Below are positions 22,191-29,245 of a stretch of 38,026 nucleotides of DNA, in pieces. The notes under the pieces are model-generated. The model searched no databases, had not been told where the DNA came from, and was given only the letters and a program-made list of their open reading frames with translations. The translations under genes and the position numbers were made by a program. The first letter of the stretch is position 1. Every line of letters starts with the position of its first letter. Where the stretch lies: the NCBI RefSeq assembly GCF_016863435.1, contig NZ_BOOW01000061.1, forward strand, positions 1 through 38,026. The letters are read 5' to 3'. This stretch comes from Sinosporangium siamense. GTDB taxonomy: Bacteria > Actinomycetota > Actinomycetes > Streptosporangiales > Streptosporangiaceae.

Positions 22191-22372
22191 AGTTCGTCCT
22201 CGAACTCGACATGACCAGCGCCGCCTTCAAGGAGAACCCCGTCGCGGAACTGGGCCGCGTCCTGCGCTACTGGGGCGGCAACATCGGACACTACGAGATG
22301 GCCCCAGGCAGCGGCGAGGTCATCTACGACTCGAACTACCACGAGGTCGGCAAGTGGAGCATCACCTCATAA
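22187..22372 (+). CDS. Conserved small protein, 61 aa, unknown function
   Basis: This 61-residue protein begins MKFVLELDMTSAAF and has AELGRVLRYWGGNIGHYEM and a C-terminal VIYDSNYHEVGKWSIT. I recall similar small proteins (MKFVLE..., ending in a VGxW motif) in actinomycetes and their mobile elements, without a known role. Its start overlaps the stop of the 14-codon leader ORF (ATGA). AAAGG lies six bases upstream as its own weak ribosome site. It is flanked by degraded DNA, so it may come from a mobile element. Confidence 0.75.
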   Translation: MKFVLELDMTSAAFKENPVAELGRVLRYWGGNIGHYEMAPGSGEVIYDSNYHEVGKWSITS

Positions 22373-23040
22373 AGACCGGCAAGACACCTTCCGCGATCTC
22401 GCATCCTTAGGCAGCGGCAGCGAGATCTGATCGGCCCGGGGAAGCGCTCGCGCGCCCTCCCGCACGCCCGGCATGACGAACTCGAAGTGGGCGTAGTCGT
22501 AGCGCTCGCCCCCGGGTGTCATTGGGGTCCCCGTAGCAATCGCGGAGAAACCAACGAACCTGCCTCTGACCTGCGATTCTTCTAGATCCCCAGACCGTTG
22601 TTGATCGCGTCCGCTACGGTACGTGCCCCGGCACGTACGTGAGGGTTGGGGCGGGTTGGCAACACCACCTGCTGGAGTTGTCGATGCTGCCGCGCGAACG
22701 GCGCCGGTTCCTGGCGGCCTTGCGGCGGGCGATCTTCTGCGGGGCGACACAACGCCCGCCGGTTCGACACTGTCTGCGGCACTTGCCAGGCCGGGCCGCG
22801 CCCGCTAGCTCTGCCATCCCCGGCATGGAAGTCTTCGGGCGGCGTCAGCTCATTTCCCGCAACGCTTGCGGCGTCGGCCCGCACTCTTCCCGAGCGTGGT
22901 GCTGGCCGCTGGCCGGCCGACGCCACGCCTTCCCCACCGGACCATAGGATGCCCGTTGTGGCTGCAGCCGGCCAGCGTGGAGGGTTTTCCTAGGTTAGCG
23001 GTAGGTTCGTTGGATTTCCGCGATCGCTACTGGTACTCCG
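22373..23040. other. Degraded region without an intact gene
   Basis: Two eroded coding pieces may be present. On the minus strand (about 22522-22367), GERYDYAHFEFVMPGVREGA and ISLPLPKDARSR look protein-like but belong to no family I know. On the plus strand (about 22650-22730), LELSMLPRERRRFLAALRR weakly recalls a Tn3-type transposase. A palindrome, GTACGTGCC-CC-GGCACGTAC, lies at 22618-22637. Nothing here is an intact gene. Confidence 0.4.
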
Positions 23041-23460
23041 TCATGAGGAACGACCGCTGGCCCGCGGACCGGCCGTGCAGCCCGTGGCCGCCGTAGAACA
23101 TGAAGATCTTGAACGAGGTGACGCCGAACCGCTCCACCAGCTCGGGGGTCTCCTCGATGTGCCGGCTGGACATGGGCGCCAGGTGAAGGCGTAGTCGACG
23201 TGGGCGTTGCCGGCGGCGGCCTCGAGCACCTCAGGGAAGAAGTCGGCGTAGTCGCCGCCCTTGTTCAGGTAGTGCTGCCCGGTGCGCATGTAGGTGAGCG
23301 CCGTGGTGACGCCGCCCCGGGCGCAGGCGCGGCTCTCGCTGCGGGTGTCGTCGGACAGCGGGTTGTAGATGCCCCACTGCTGGTGGGCGTCGACGACGCC
23401 GGGGAAGGCCGGCCTTCCGCCGCCGTCAACCACCTCGGCCGCCTCGCCGCCCGGGGCCGG
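23041..23460 (-). pseudogene. Dihydropyrimidinase/hydantoinase-like remnant
   Basis: The minus strand reads EVVDGGGRPAFPGVVDAHQQ, then GGVTTALTYMRTG and YADFFPEVLEAA, from the N-terminal metal-site region of cyclic amidohydrolases. The expected DxHxH motif is DAHQQW here, so the second metal-binding His is lost. After HVDYAF the frame shifts: VERFGVTSFKIFMFYGG continues in another frame. Both ends are missing, and the left end is fused to the CoA-transferase remnant. Confidence 0.7.
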
Positions 23461-23923
23461 GCGCCCCGGTGATCGCGGCGAAGCCGCTCATCGACTCGGC
23501 CAGGGTGCCGAAGCCGGGCCGCCGGGAGTAGGGACCCTCCCGGCCGAACCCGGTGACCCTCGCGACGAACAGGCCCGGGTTGATCTCGTGCAGCCGGGCG
23601 GGGGACAGGCCCCACCGCTCCAGGGTGCCGGGGCGGAAGTTCTCGATCAGCACGTCGGCCCGCTCCACCAGCCGCCGCAGCAGCGCCGCCCCTCTAGGGA
23701 CGGGCGAAGTCGCAGGTCACCGTACGCTTGTTGCGCGAGAGCATCTTCCACCACAACCCGACGCCGTCCTTGGCGGGGCCGTGTGTGCGCGAGGGGCCGC
23801 CTTTGGCGGGGTGCTCGAACTTGATGACGTCCGCCCCGTAGTCGCCGAGGATCATGGCGGCGAGCGGTCCGGCCAACAGAGTGGAGAGGGTCGAGGACGA
23901 CGACGCCGTCCAGGGAGCCACTA
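23461..23923 (-). pseudogene. CaiB/BaiF-type CoA-transferase remnant
   Basis: The first 140 residues or so of a class III CoA-transferase are spread over frames: TLLAGPLAAMILGDYGADVIK and WWKMLSRNKRTVTCD, then after a frameshift near 23695 ERADVLIENFRPGTLERWGL and VTGFGREGPYSRRPGFGTLA. The rest of the roughly 400-residue enzyme is gone, and the sequence runs straight into hydantoinase sequence near 23460. These enzymes move CoA between acids. The gene is divergent from the intact IclR regulator, its likely former controller. Confidence 0.8.
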
Positions 23924-23951
23924 GCCGTACGGAGCCTCCAGTTGTTCCTTT

Positions 23952-23972
23952 TTTCGGAATACTGTTCCGAAA
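23952..23972. promoter_or_regulatory. Candidate IclR operator
   Basis: TTTCGGAA-N5-TTCCGAAA is a perfect 8-bp inverted repeat between the IclR gene and the divergent CoA-transferase remnant. IclR-family sites are often of the GGAA...TTCC kind. The site appears intact although its presumed target gene is broken. Confidence 0.7.
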
Positions 23973-24057
23973 TACACTGAGGTGTGGGCGGTGCGCAAGT
24001 GCCGCCGTGCCTGCGATGCGAAGATCTGATGAGCCCTCGCCGAAACGGAGTCAGCCC

Positions 24058-24822
24058 ATGTCCGAAGACGACACGGCCCAGCCCGCAAGCCAGACGGCCT
24101 CGACCGTCGAACGGGCCGCCGACGTGCTCGTGCTGTTCGCCGAGTCGGCCCGGCCGACCCTGGGCGTCACCGAGATCGCCGACAAGCTGTCGCTGTCCAA
24201 GGCCGCCGTCCACCGCATCCTCGCCTCACTGCGCAGCCGCGGCCTCGTCGAGCTCGACGAGGAGACCCGCAGATACGCCCTCGGCCTGATGTCGATGCGC
24301 CTCGGCCTGGCCTACCTCGACCGCATCGACCTGCGCGGCATCGCCGCCCCCGAGCTCGCCGCCCTGTCGGCCGAGACCGGCGAGACCGCGACCCTGTCGG
24401 TGCGCAGCGGCGACAGCCGGATCTACCTGGAGCAGGTCACCCCCGCCCGCGAGGTGCGCATGTCGGTCACCCTCGGCGTGCCCTACCCGCTGCACGTGGG
24501 CGCCTCCTCCAAGGCGTTCCTCGCCTTCCTGCCCGAGGCCGAGCGCGACGCCTACCTGACCCGCCACGCCCCCGGCGAGCGCGGCACCCTCAACGAGCAG
24601 GCCGAGCACGTCCGCCAGGTCGGCTACGCCGTGTCGTACGGCGAACGCCAGCCCGGCGCCGGCTCGGTCGCCGCCCCGGTCTTCGACCACACCGGCCGTC
24701 CCGCCGCCGCCGTCAGCGTGTGCGGCCCCCTGGAACGCTTCCGCAACGAGGCCGACAGCTGCGCCAAGGCCCTCCTCCAGGCCACAACCCGCATCTCGTC
24801 CCGCCTCGGCCACACGACCTGA
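24058..24822 (+). CDS. IclR-family transcriptional regulator
   Basis: This 254-residue regulator has an N-terminal winged helix at residues 14-75 (STVERAADVLVLFAES, LGVTEIADKLSLSKAAVHRIL, RGLVELDEETRRYAL) and a C-terminal effector domain. The latter contains GETATLSVRSGDSRIYLEQV, YPLHVGASSKAFLAFLPE and AAPVFDHTGRPAAAVSVCG, the usual IclR ligand pocket sequence. ATG 24058 has GGAG eight bases upstream. The reading frame is intact. It should control the divergent catabolic genes through the palindrome in front of it, but these are now remnants. Confidence 0.93.
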   Translation: MSEDDTAQPASQTASTVERAADVLVLFAESARPTLGVTEIADKLSLSKAAVHRILASLRSRGLVELDEETRRYALGLMSMRLGLAYLDRIDLRGIAAPELAALSAETGETATLSVRSGDSRIYLEQVTPAREVRMSVTLGVPYPLHVGASSKAFLAFLPEAERDAYLTRHAPGERGTLNEQAEHVRQVGYAVSYGERQPGAGSVAAPVFDHTGRPAAAVSVCGPLERFRNEADSCAKALLQATTRISSRLGHTT

Positions 24823-25293
24823 CATTCTTTCCCGGCACGGCGAGGCCGCGGCGGCCTTTCCCGGTACGGCGAAGCCGCGGCGGCCGACCGGGCCCGGCCC
24901 GACGGGGGGCCCGGCCCGTGGCGCCGCGCTTTTGTGGTTCGCCGTCTCGCCCACCGGCTGCCCCGCCCACCGGCTGGCCCCCCGATCGCCTCCGCAGGCC
25001 CGGCCGACGTCCGGCGATCGTCTGAGCGCTCGACGTACCAGCGCTCGAATGTGGCCAATGCCCAAACCATCGAGTCCGGGTGCCCGGCCGGTGCTTCTGT
25101 CGCCGTACACGGTCAGCGCCTGTTGGATCACGCACGGTTGTGCCCCGCCTGATGCCACTGCACAACGATGAGCATGTGCATACGGCGTTGTGCATACGGC
25201 CCCACCGGTCCGCGGCCCCGCCCTCAAGCCGATGATTTTGTTTGGTTGCCGATTAACTCCACTAATCGATACTCCAAGCCGAGGCGCGTGGCG
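24823..25293. other. Convergent gap with short repeats
   Basis: This is the space between the IclR and MarR stop codons. It begins with two tandem copies of the dispersed repeat (24835-24847 and 24864-24876, period 29), each followed by GCGGCGGCC. Further on are two copies of TGCATACGGC 14 bases apart (25177 and 25191) and an AT-richer patch with CGATTA-N7-TAATCG (25250-25268). No coding sequence was recognised. Confidence 0.45.
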
Positions 25294-25722
25294 TCATGTG
25301 TTCCGGCGGTCGCGCAGCTCCGCTTCGACGTTGCCTGCCATGACCGACAGGATCCGCACGGTCTCGGTGTATTGGTCAGCGCTCAGGCCTTTGAGCACCG
25401 TGGCGCGGGCCTCGTCGATGCGTGCCGAGGTGTGCTCGCGCGCCGCGCGGCCGGCGTCGTTCAGGGCGAGGGTGTGCCCGGTGGTGCTTATCCATCCGCC
25501 GAGTTCCGGCAGCAGCCGGTCGAGTTCGGGCTCTCCGTCGGTCCAGAACGGGGCGAGGGCCGCGGCGAGTTCGTCGCGGGTCGCCTTGCCGCGGTTCAGT
25601 GTGTTGACGATCTGCCAGTGACGCCTGCTGAGGCCGAGGTCGGCGAGGGTGTCGTCGAACTGCTTCTCCAGCAGGTTGTGCAGGTGCTTGAGCCAATATC
25701 CGATCGGCTTGGGCTCGTCCAC
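25294..25722 (-). CDS. MarR-family winged-helix regulator
   Basis: This 142-residue protein has YWLKHLHNLLEKQFDDTLADL (helix 1), LSRRHWQIVNTLNRGKATRDELA (helix-turn-helix), and a long C-terminal dimer helix ending GNVEAELRDRRNT. GTG 25722 is preferred because GGGGG precedes it closely; ATG codons 30 bases upstream are in frame. The MarR wing is short and lacks the full DxRxR motif. It is divergent from a second MarR-like gene, with an AT-rich palindromic control region between them. Confidence 0.82.
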   Translation of the reverse strand: MDEPKPIGYWLKHLHNLLEKQFDDTLADLGLSRRHWQIVNTLNRGKATRDELAAALAPFWTDGEPELDRLLPELGGWISTTGHTLALNDAGRAAREHTSARIDEARATVLKGLSADQYTETVRILSVMAGNVEAELRDRRNT

Positions 25723-25748
25723 GGATCCCCCTTGGCGCATATCCATGT

Positions 25749-25780
25749 AAGATGACATGTAGTTGTCTAATACTATGCAT
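25749..25780. promoter_or_regulatory. Shared control region of two MarR-like genes
   Basis: The 67-bp space is AT-rich for this genome. It contains GACATGTAGTTGTC (GACA-N6-TGTC) and TAATACT, a good -10 box for the plus-strand gene. A site this central could serve either or both regulators. Confidence 0.5.
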
Positions 25781-25789
25781 GGAGGGGAT

Positions 25790-26278
25790 GTGCACGACAA
25801 GCCGGGCAGGGACGCGGCAGACATCGAGACGGCGATTGTGGCCTTGCGCCGTGCGCACAAGCGCCGCGCCCTGGCGCGGCTGTCGGAGCGGCGAGGCGAG
25901 CGCACCGGGCGCCACGGCGAACTTCCCGACGCGGTCTTCGAGCTGCTCGACGTGGTGGAGTCAGCCGCGGAGCGGGGCGGCGCGCTGACCGTCACCGACG
26001 CCGCGGCGGTCCTCGGGGTCGACCAGCCGAGGTCCAGCAGGCTCTCCGCCCACGCTCTCCACGCCGGGCTGCTGCGGCGCGAGGCCGATCAGTATGACGG
26101 CCGCCGCTCGCTGCTCGCCCTCACCCAGGAGGGGCGCGACCTCCTCGCCGAGATCCGCGACTTCCGCCGCCGCGTCATCGCCGAGGCCACGGCCGGCTGG
26201 GCCGTCGAGGACCGCGCCGCCCTCGCCGGTCTTCTGACTCGCTTCGTCCAGGACCTCGACTCGGTCAGCCGGCGGTGA
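25790..26278 (+). CDS. MarR-like winged-helix regulator
   Basis: This 162-residue protein begins with a basic helical region (VALRRAHKRRALARLSERRGER) and carries a winged helix: LPDAVFELLDVVESAAERGG, TVTDAAAVLGVDQPRSSRLSAHAL and the wing ADQYDGRRSLLALTQEGRDLL. The DGRRS sits where MarR proteins have DxRxR. GTG 25790 has GGAGGGG directly upstream. It is divergent from another MarR-like gene. Its target is unknown. Confidence 0.82.
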   Translation: MHDKPGRDAADIETAIVALRRAHKRRALARLSERRGERTGRHGELPDAVFELLDVVESAAERGGALTVTDAAAVLGVDQPRSSRLSAHALHAGLLRREADQYDGRRSLLALTQEGRDLLAEIRDFRRRVIAEATAGWAVEDRAALAGLLTRFVQDLDSVSRR

Positions 26279-26418
26279 CACCGGCAGGCGGGAGGTAGCC
26301 GGGACGGCCTGGCCGTGCACTCCGAGCCGAGCGGACGGCCAGGCGGCATGGGGGTGCGCTCCGAGCCGAGCTGGGGCCGGGGGCGCGCAAGGGGGAGAAC
26401 GGGCTCTCTTGGGCCGCG

Positions 26419-26541
26419 CTAAGCAGGCCCCCCGCCCGTCTCGATTACCGCCAGGGGGCGGACAGGGGCGCCCGTGCCGCCGACGATGGGCAGCGGGGAC
26501 AGTACGAACAGGAACTCCGCGGTGGGCACGTGCTCGGGCGA
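26419..26541 (-). pseudogene. Cyclase (kynurenine formamidase-like) C-terminal remnant
   Basis: The minus strand encodes HVPTAEFLFVLSPLPIVGGT followed by GAPVRPLAVIE and a stop, the typical last 35 residues of the putative cyclase family (PF04199). The catalytic HxGTHxDxPxH region is missing. The piece abuts the CitE remnant on the other strand, so a deletion or rearrangement joined them. Confidence 0.65.
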
Positions 26542-26547
26542 CCCCCC

Positions 26548-27212
26548 CGAGATCTGGGTACGGATCAACCCCGGCGACCACGGCCGCGCCGACGCCGAGG
26601 CCGTGCTCGCCCCCGCCCTGACCGGCCTCTACGTCGCCAAGGCCGAAACCGCCGCCGGCCTCGCCGCCCTGGACGCGCACCTCACCGCAGCCGAGCACGC
26701 GGCGGGCATGCCGGCCGGCTCGATCGCCCCGGTCCCCCTGCTGGAGTCGGCCGCCGCCCTGTTCGAGGCGCCCGCCCTCGCCCGCGCCCCCGCGTCGCCC
26801 GCCTCCAGCTCGGCGAGGCCGACCTCGCCGCCGACCTCGGGATCACTCCCGGCCCGGGCGGCGAAGAGCTGCTGTGGGCCAGGTCGCAGGTCGTCGCGGT
26901 CAGCGCAGCCGCCGGGCCGGCCCCGCCCGCCGCCTCGGTCAGCCTCGTCGTCCACGACGCCGGCGCCCTGCGCGCCGACACCCTCGCCCTCATGCGCCTC
27001 GGCTTCTCCGGCCGCGCCTGCGTCCACCCGGCGCAGATCCCCGTCGTCAACGACGTCTTCACCCCGAGCCCCGAGGCGGTCAGCGCCGCCCGCAGCCTGC
27101 TCGACCGCTACGAGGAGTCGCCGGCCGCCGGCAGCGCCGTGTGCCTGGACGCCCGCGGCAGCTCGTCGACGAGGCCGTCATCCGCTCGGCCCGCCGCATT
27201 CTGGCCCGCTAG
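26548..27212 (+). pseudogene. CitE/HpcH-type CoA lyase remnant with frameshifts
   Basis: Three frames must be joined: IWVRINPGDHGRADAEAVLA with GLYVAKAETAAGLAAL; then, after a shift near 26790, LQLGEADLAADLGITPG, ELLWARSQVVAVSAAAG and MRLGFSGRACVHPAQIPVVN; then, after another shift near 27165, EAVIRSARRILAR. This is the middle and end of a malyl-CoA/citryl-CoA lyase-like enzyme; the N-terminus (about 70 residues) is missing. Its 3' end overlaps the GntR-TetR gene. It belongs with the CoA-transferase and cyclase remnants as part of a lost pathway. Confidence 0.75.
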
Positions 27213-28131
27213 AGCGGGGCCTGTCGCCGAACAGCGGCGCTATGCCGTCAAGGATCACGTGCAGGCCGCCTTCGAAATGCTCGTCCAGCGTCGCCCGGGT
27301 CGCCCCCGCGCCGACGATGCGGCGCATCGCCGGATAGCGGCCGCTGTCCAGCAGCGTCCGCAGGCTGGGCTCCTGGGCGTCCAGCCACTCATCGCGGTCC
27401 AGCCCGGAGTCGGCCTGCGCCTCGGCCTCGTCCTCCACCATCAGGGCGATGCCCCGCACATAGTGGAACATCGTCATGAACGCCGTGTAGGAGGCGTGCG
27501 GCTCGTGCCCGTGGAACGTCGCGGCCAGCCACTCGGCGATCGGCAGCGAGGCGGTCAGCGGCGCCGGCCGGTCCACCTTGATCTCCGAGGCGAACCACGG
27601 GTGCCGCTTGAACATCCCCCACAGCGCCCTGGCTCCGATCAGCAACCTGGTCCGCCAGTGCTCCGGCTGAACGGCCAGGCAGCCGAACTCCTCCCACACC
27701 GCCGCCGTCAGCGCCTCCAGCAGCTTGTCGTTGCCGGGCATCTCCTGGTGAAGGGTCACCGGATCGACGCCCAGCTCGCCGGCCACGCGGCGCAGCGACA
27801 CCGCCCCGATGCCCTCCTCGTCGGCGATCGCCAGCGCCACCGACACGATCCGCTCGCGCCCCGGAGCCGGCCCGGAGGCCTCGGCCCGGTCCGGGGAACC
27901 CTCCAGCGGCGCCCGCGCCCGGCCGCCCACGACCGTGCCGACCCCCGGCACCACGCGCACCAGCCCCTGGCGGCGCAGCTCGTGCAGCACCTTGGTGGCG
28001 GTCGCCATCGCCACCCCCCACGTGCGCATGATCTCCCGCGTCGCCGGCACCCGGTCGCCCTCGGCCAGCTCCCCGGCGTAGATGCGCCCGCGCAGCTCGG
28101 CGACGATCCGCAGATAGCGCGGCTCACTCAC
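27178..28131 (-). CDS. GntR-TetR chimeric transcriptional regulator (full-length copy)
   Basis: This 317-residue regulator has a GntR winged helix at residues 1-70 (SEPRYLRIVAELRGRIYAGEL, DRVPATREIMRTWGVAMATATKVL, VVPGVGTVV). A linker leads to a TetR-like part: RERIVSVALAIADEEGIGAV, LRRVAGELGVDPVTLHQEM, then a TetR C-terminal ligand domain with HPWFASEIKVDRPAPL and the terminal FEGGLHVILDGIAPLFGD. It thus contains two DNA-binding folds. GTG 28131 overlaps the stop of a shortened paralogue upstream. The likely operators are the GCACTAGTGCAC palindromes in front of the array. Confidence 0.88.
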   Translation of the reverse strand: MSEPRYLRIVAELRGRIYAGELAEGDRVPATREIMRTWGVAMATATKVLHELRRQGLVRVVPGVGTVVGGRARAPLEGSPDRAEASGPAPGRERIVSVALAIADEEGIGAVSLRRVAGELGVDPVTLHQEMPGNDKLLEALTAAVWEEFGCLAVQPEHWRTRLLIGARALWGMFKRHPWFASEIKVDRPAPLTASLPIAEWLAATFHGHEPHASYTAFMTMFHYVRGIALMVEDEAEAQADSGLDRDEWLDAQEPSLRTLLDSGRYPAMRRIVGAGATRATLDEHFEGGLHVILDGIAPLFGDRPRSSGPECGGPSG

Positions 28132-28372
28132 CGGTCACCGGCCGCAAGCCGGGCTCGCCCGCCGGCCCGCAGCGGTGGGCCGTGCAGCGGGCCGCCGCAG
28201 GGCCCGCCGGCCCGCTGCGGGGCTCGTCGCCGAAGACCGGCGCCAGGCCGTCCGGGATCAGCCGCAGCCCGCGCTCGAACAGCGCCCGCAGCGTCCGGCC
28301 GCCGAGCTCCAGCCCGGACCGCCGGCAAGCGCGTAACCCGGCGGCGATCGGCAGGTAGCGTGGCTCACTCAC
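28124..28372 (-). pseudogene. Shortened GntR-TetR paralogue (82 aa, internal deletion)
   Basis: It starts with GTG and GGAG as in the neighbour and reads SEPRYLPIAAGLRA, then jumps to the family C-terminus LGGRTLRALFERGLRLIPDG and LAPVFGDEPRSG, followed by an Arg/Ala-rich tail. The helix-turn-helix of both domains and most of the ligand domain are missing, about 230 residues. The frame is kept, and its stop overlaps the start of the full-length copy (GTGAGTGA), so it may be translated. Confidence 0.7.
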
Positions 28373-28642
28373 CGGCCACTCCACTCATCACCGGCCGGGC
28401 ACCGCACTCGTGCCGCACGGGCGGGGTCACAGACAAGGGTCCTCCAAGGGGCGAGAGATCCGGATGTCGTCGCAGGCCGCCGCCCGCCGGGCGGCGCGAA
28501 GGCTCCGGCGGCGCGGCCCGCCGCGGGGCGCACGCGTGCGGCGGCTTCCGCACGAAAGGCCAGGTGGCGGGCTTGTTGCGGGTGCGGCTCGGCGGCGATC
28601 GGCCCGCGGCGGCGGCTCCCGCTCTCCCACCCGGATCTCCTC

Positions 28643-28655
28643 TGCGCTAGTGCAC
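28643..28655. promoter_or_regulatory. GntR-type operator copy 1 (TGCGCTAGTGCAC)
   Basis: This differs in one base from the palindrome TGCACTAGTGCA found upstream of the third regulator copy. It lies on the promoter side of the shortened and full-length GntR-TetR genes. Confidence 0.55.
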
Positions 28656-28683
28656 CGTCACACACGGTCCATCACCCGAGCAG

Positions 28684-28696
28684 TAGTGCACTTTAG
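28684..28696. promoter_or_regulatory. GntR-type operator copy 2 (TAGTGCACTTTAG)
   Basis: Contains the palindrome AGTGCACT and extends as AGTGCACTTTA, exactly as at the site before the monooxygenase gene (29159-29173). It lies about 40 bases from copy 1. Confidence 0.55.
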
Positions 28697-28802
28697 TTGA
28701 GACAACCCGCCCCATTCGCCGCTTGATAAAACGGTTAGCAGGCGCGTGCCGTACCTCCCCGCAAAAACACTGCCACCGACAACCGGCGACCCGCGCGCAG
28801 GG

Positions 28803-29066
28803 CTAGGGCACGAGTACGGCGGTGCCGTCCAGAATGCGCCGCAGCCCGAAGCCGAACTGCTCGTCCTCACCCAGCGGCGCCTGCCCGGACTCCACCAGCA
28901 CCCGCACGACCGGGCACACGCCCTCGGCGCCGGCGGTCGCCATGGCCACTCCCCACCGGCGCATGATCTCGCGGGTGGCCGGCACCCGGTCGCCCTCGGC
29001 CTGATCGCCGGAGGCGATCAGGCCGCGCAGCTCGGCGACGATCTGCAGATAGCGCGGCTCGCTCAA
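28803..29066 (-). pseudogene. Shortened GntR-TetR paralogue (87 aa, internal deletion)
   Basis: The TTG start has AAGGAG about eight bases upstream. Residues 1-42 (SEPRYLQIVAELRGLIASGD, DRVPATREIMRRWGVAMATA) match the GntR half of the full-length copy. The sequence then breaks in the middle of the recognition helix and continues with C-terminal residues RVLVESGQAPLGEDEQFGFG and LRRILDGTAVLVP. Roughly 200 residues are missing, yet the frame is kept. It could still make a small non-DNA-binding product, but a degraded gene is the simpler reading. It is divergent from the monooxygenase gene. Confidence 0.7.
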
Positions 29067-29079
29067 GAGGCCACTCCTT

Positions 29080-29091
29080 TGCACTAGTGCA
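29080..29091. promoter_or_regulatory. GntR-type operator copy 3 (perfect TGCACTAGTGCA)
   Basis: This perfect 12-bp palindrome lies 14 bases upstream of the TTG start of the third regulator copy. It is the best match of the four sites. Confidence 0.7.
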
Positions 29092-29158
29092 CTACCTTGT
29101 CGAACAAACTGCGGGAAAGCGTTCCCATCGCGACTTTTCCCCGCTCAGCCCCCAAAAA

Positions 29159-29173
29159 GCACTAGTGCACTTT
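29159..29173. promoter_or_regulatory. GntR-type operator copy 4, upstream of the monooxygenase gene
   Basis: GCACTAGTGCACTTT contains the perfect palindrome GCACTAGTGC and lies about 75 bases before the GTG start of the monooxygenase. Its distance from copy 3 is 79 bp centre to centre. The flanking TTTAAT could be part of the promoter. Confidence 0.7.
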
Positions 29174-29245
29174 AATCTGAAATCCCTGGAAAATGGGCGC
29201 TTTTCGGGTTGAATCCAGCTCTGCGTGCGCCGTACATTCGGCATC

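Larger units (their letters stand above)
28373..28802. other. Gap between GntR-TetR copies, with two operator-like sites
   Basis: No gene is recognised in these 430 bases. The part nearest the shortened copy is Arg/Gly-rich in all frames. At 28643-28696 two operator-like motifs lie close together, followed by a less GC-rich stretch that probably holds the promoter for the minus-strand genes. Confidence 0.45.

Noticed and set aside
22639-22947. Possible Tn3-type transposase fragment (LELSMLPRERRRFLAALRR)
   Set aside because: The similarity is short and rests on Arg/Leu-rich residues; no terminal repeats or further matching segments were seen.
26530-28650. 706-codon plus-strand frame
   Set aside because: Only the first part coincides with the CitE remnant; the remainder is antisense of the GntR-TetR gene.
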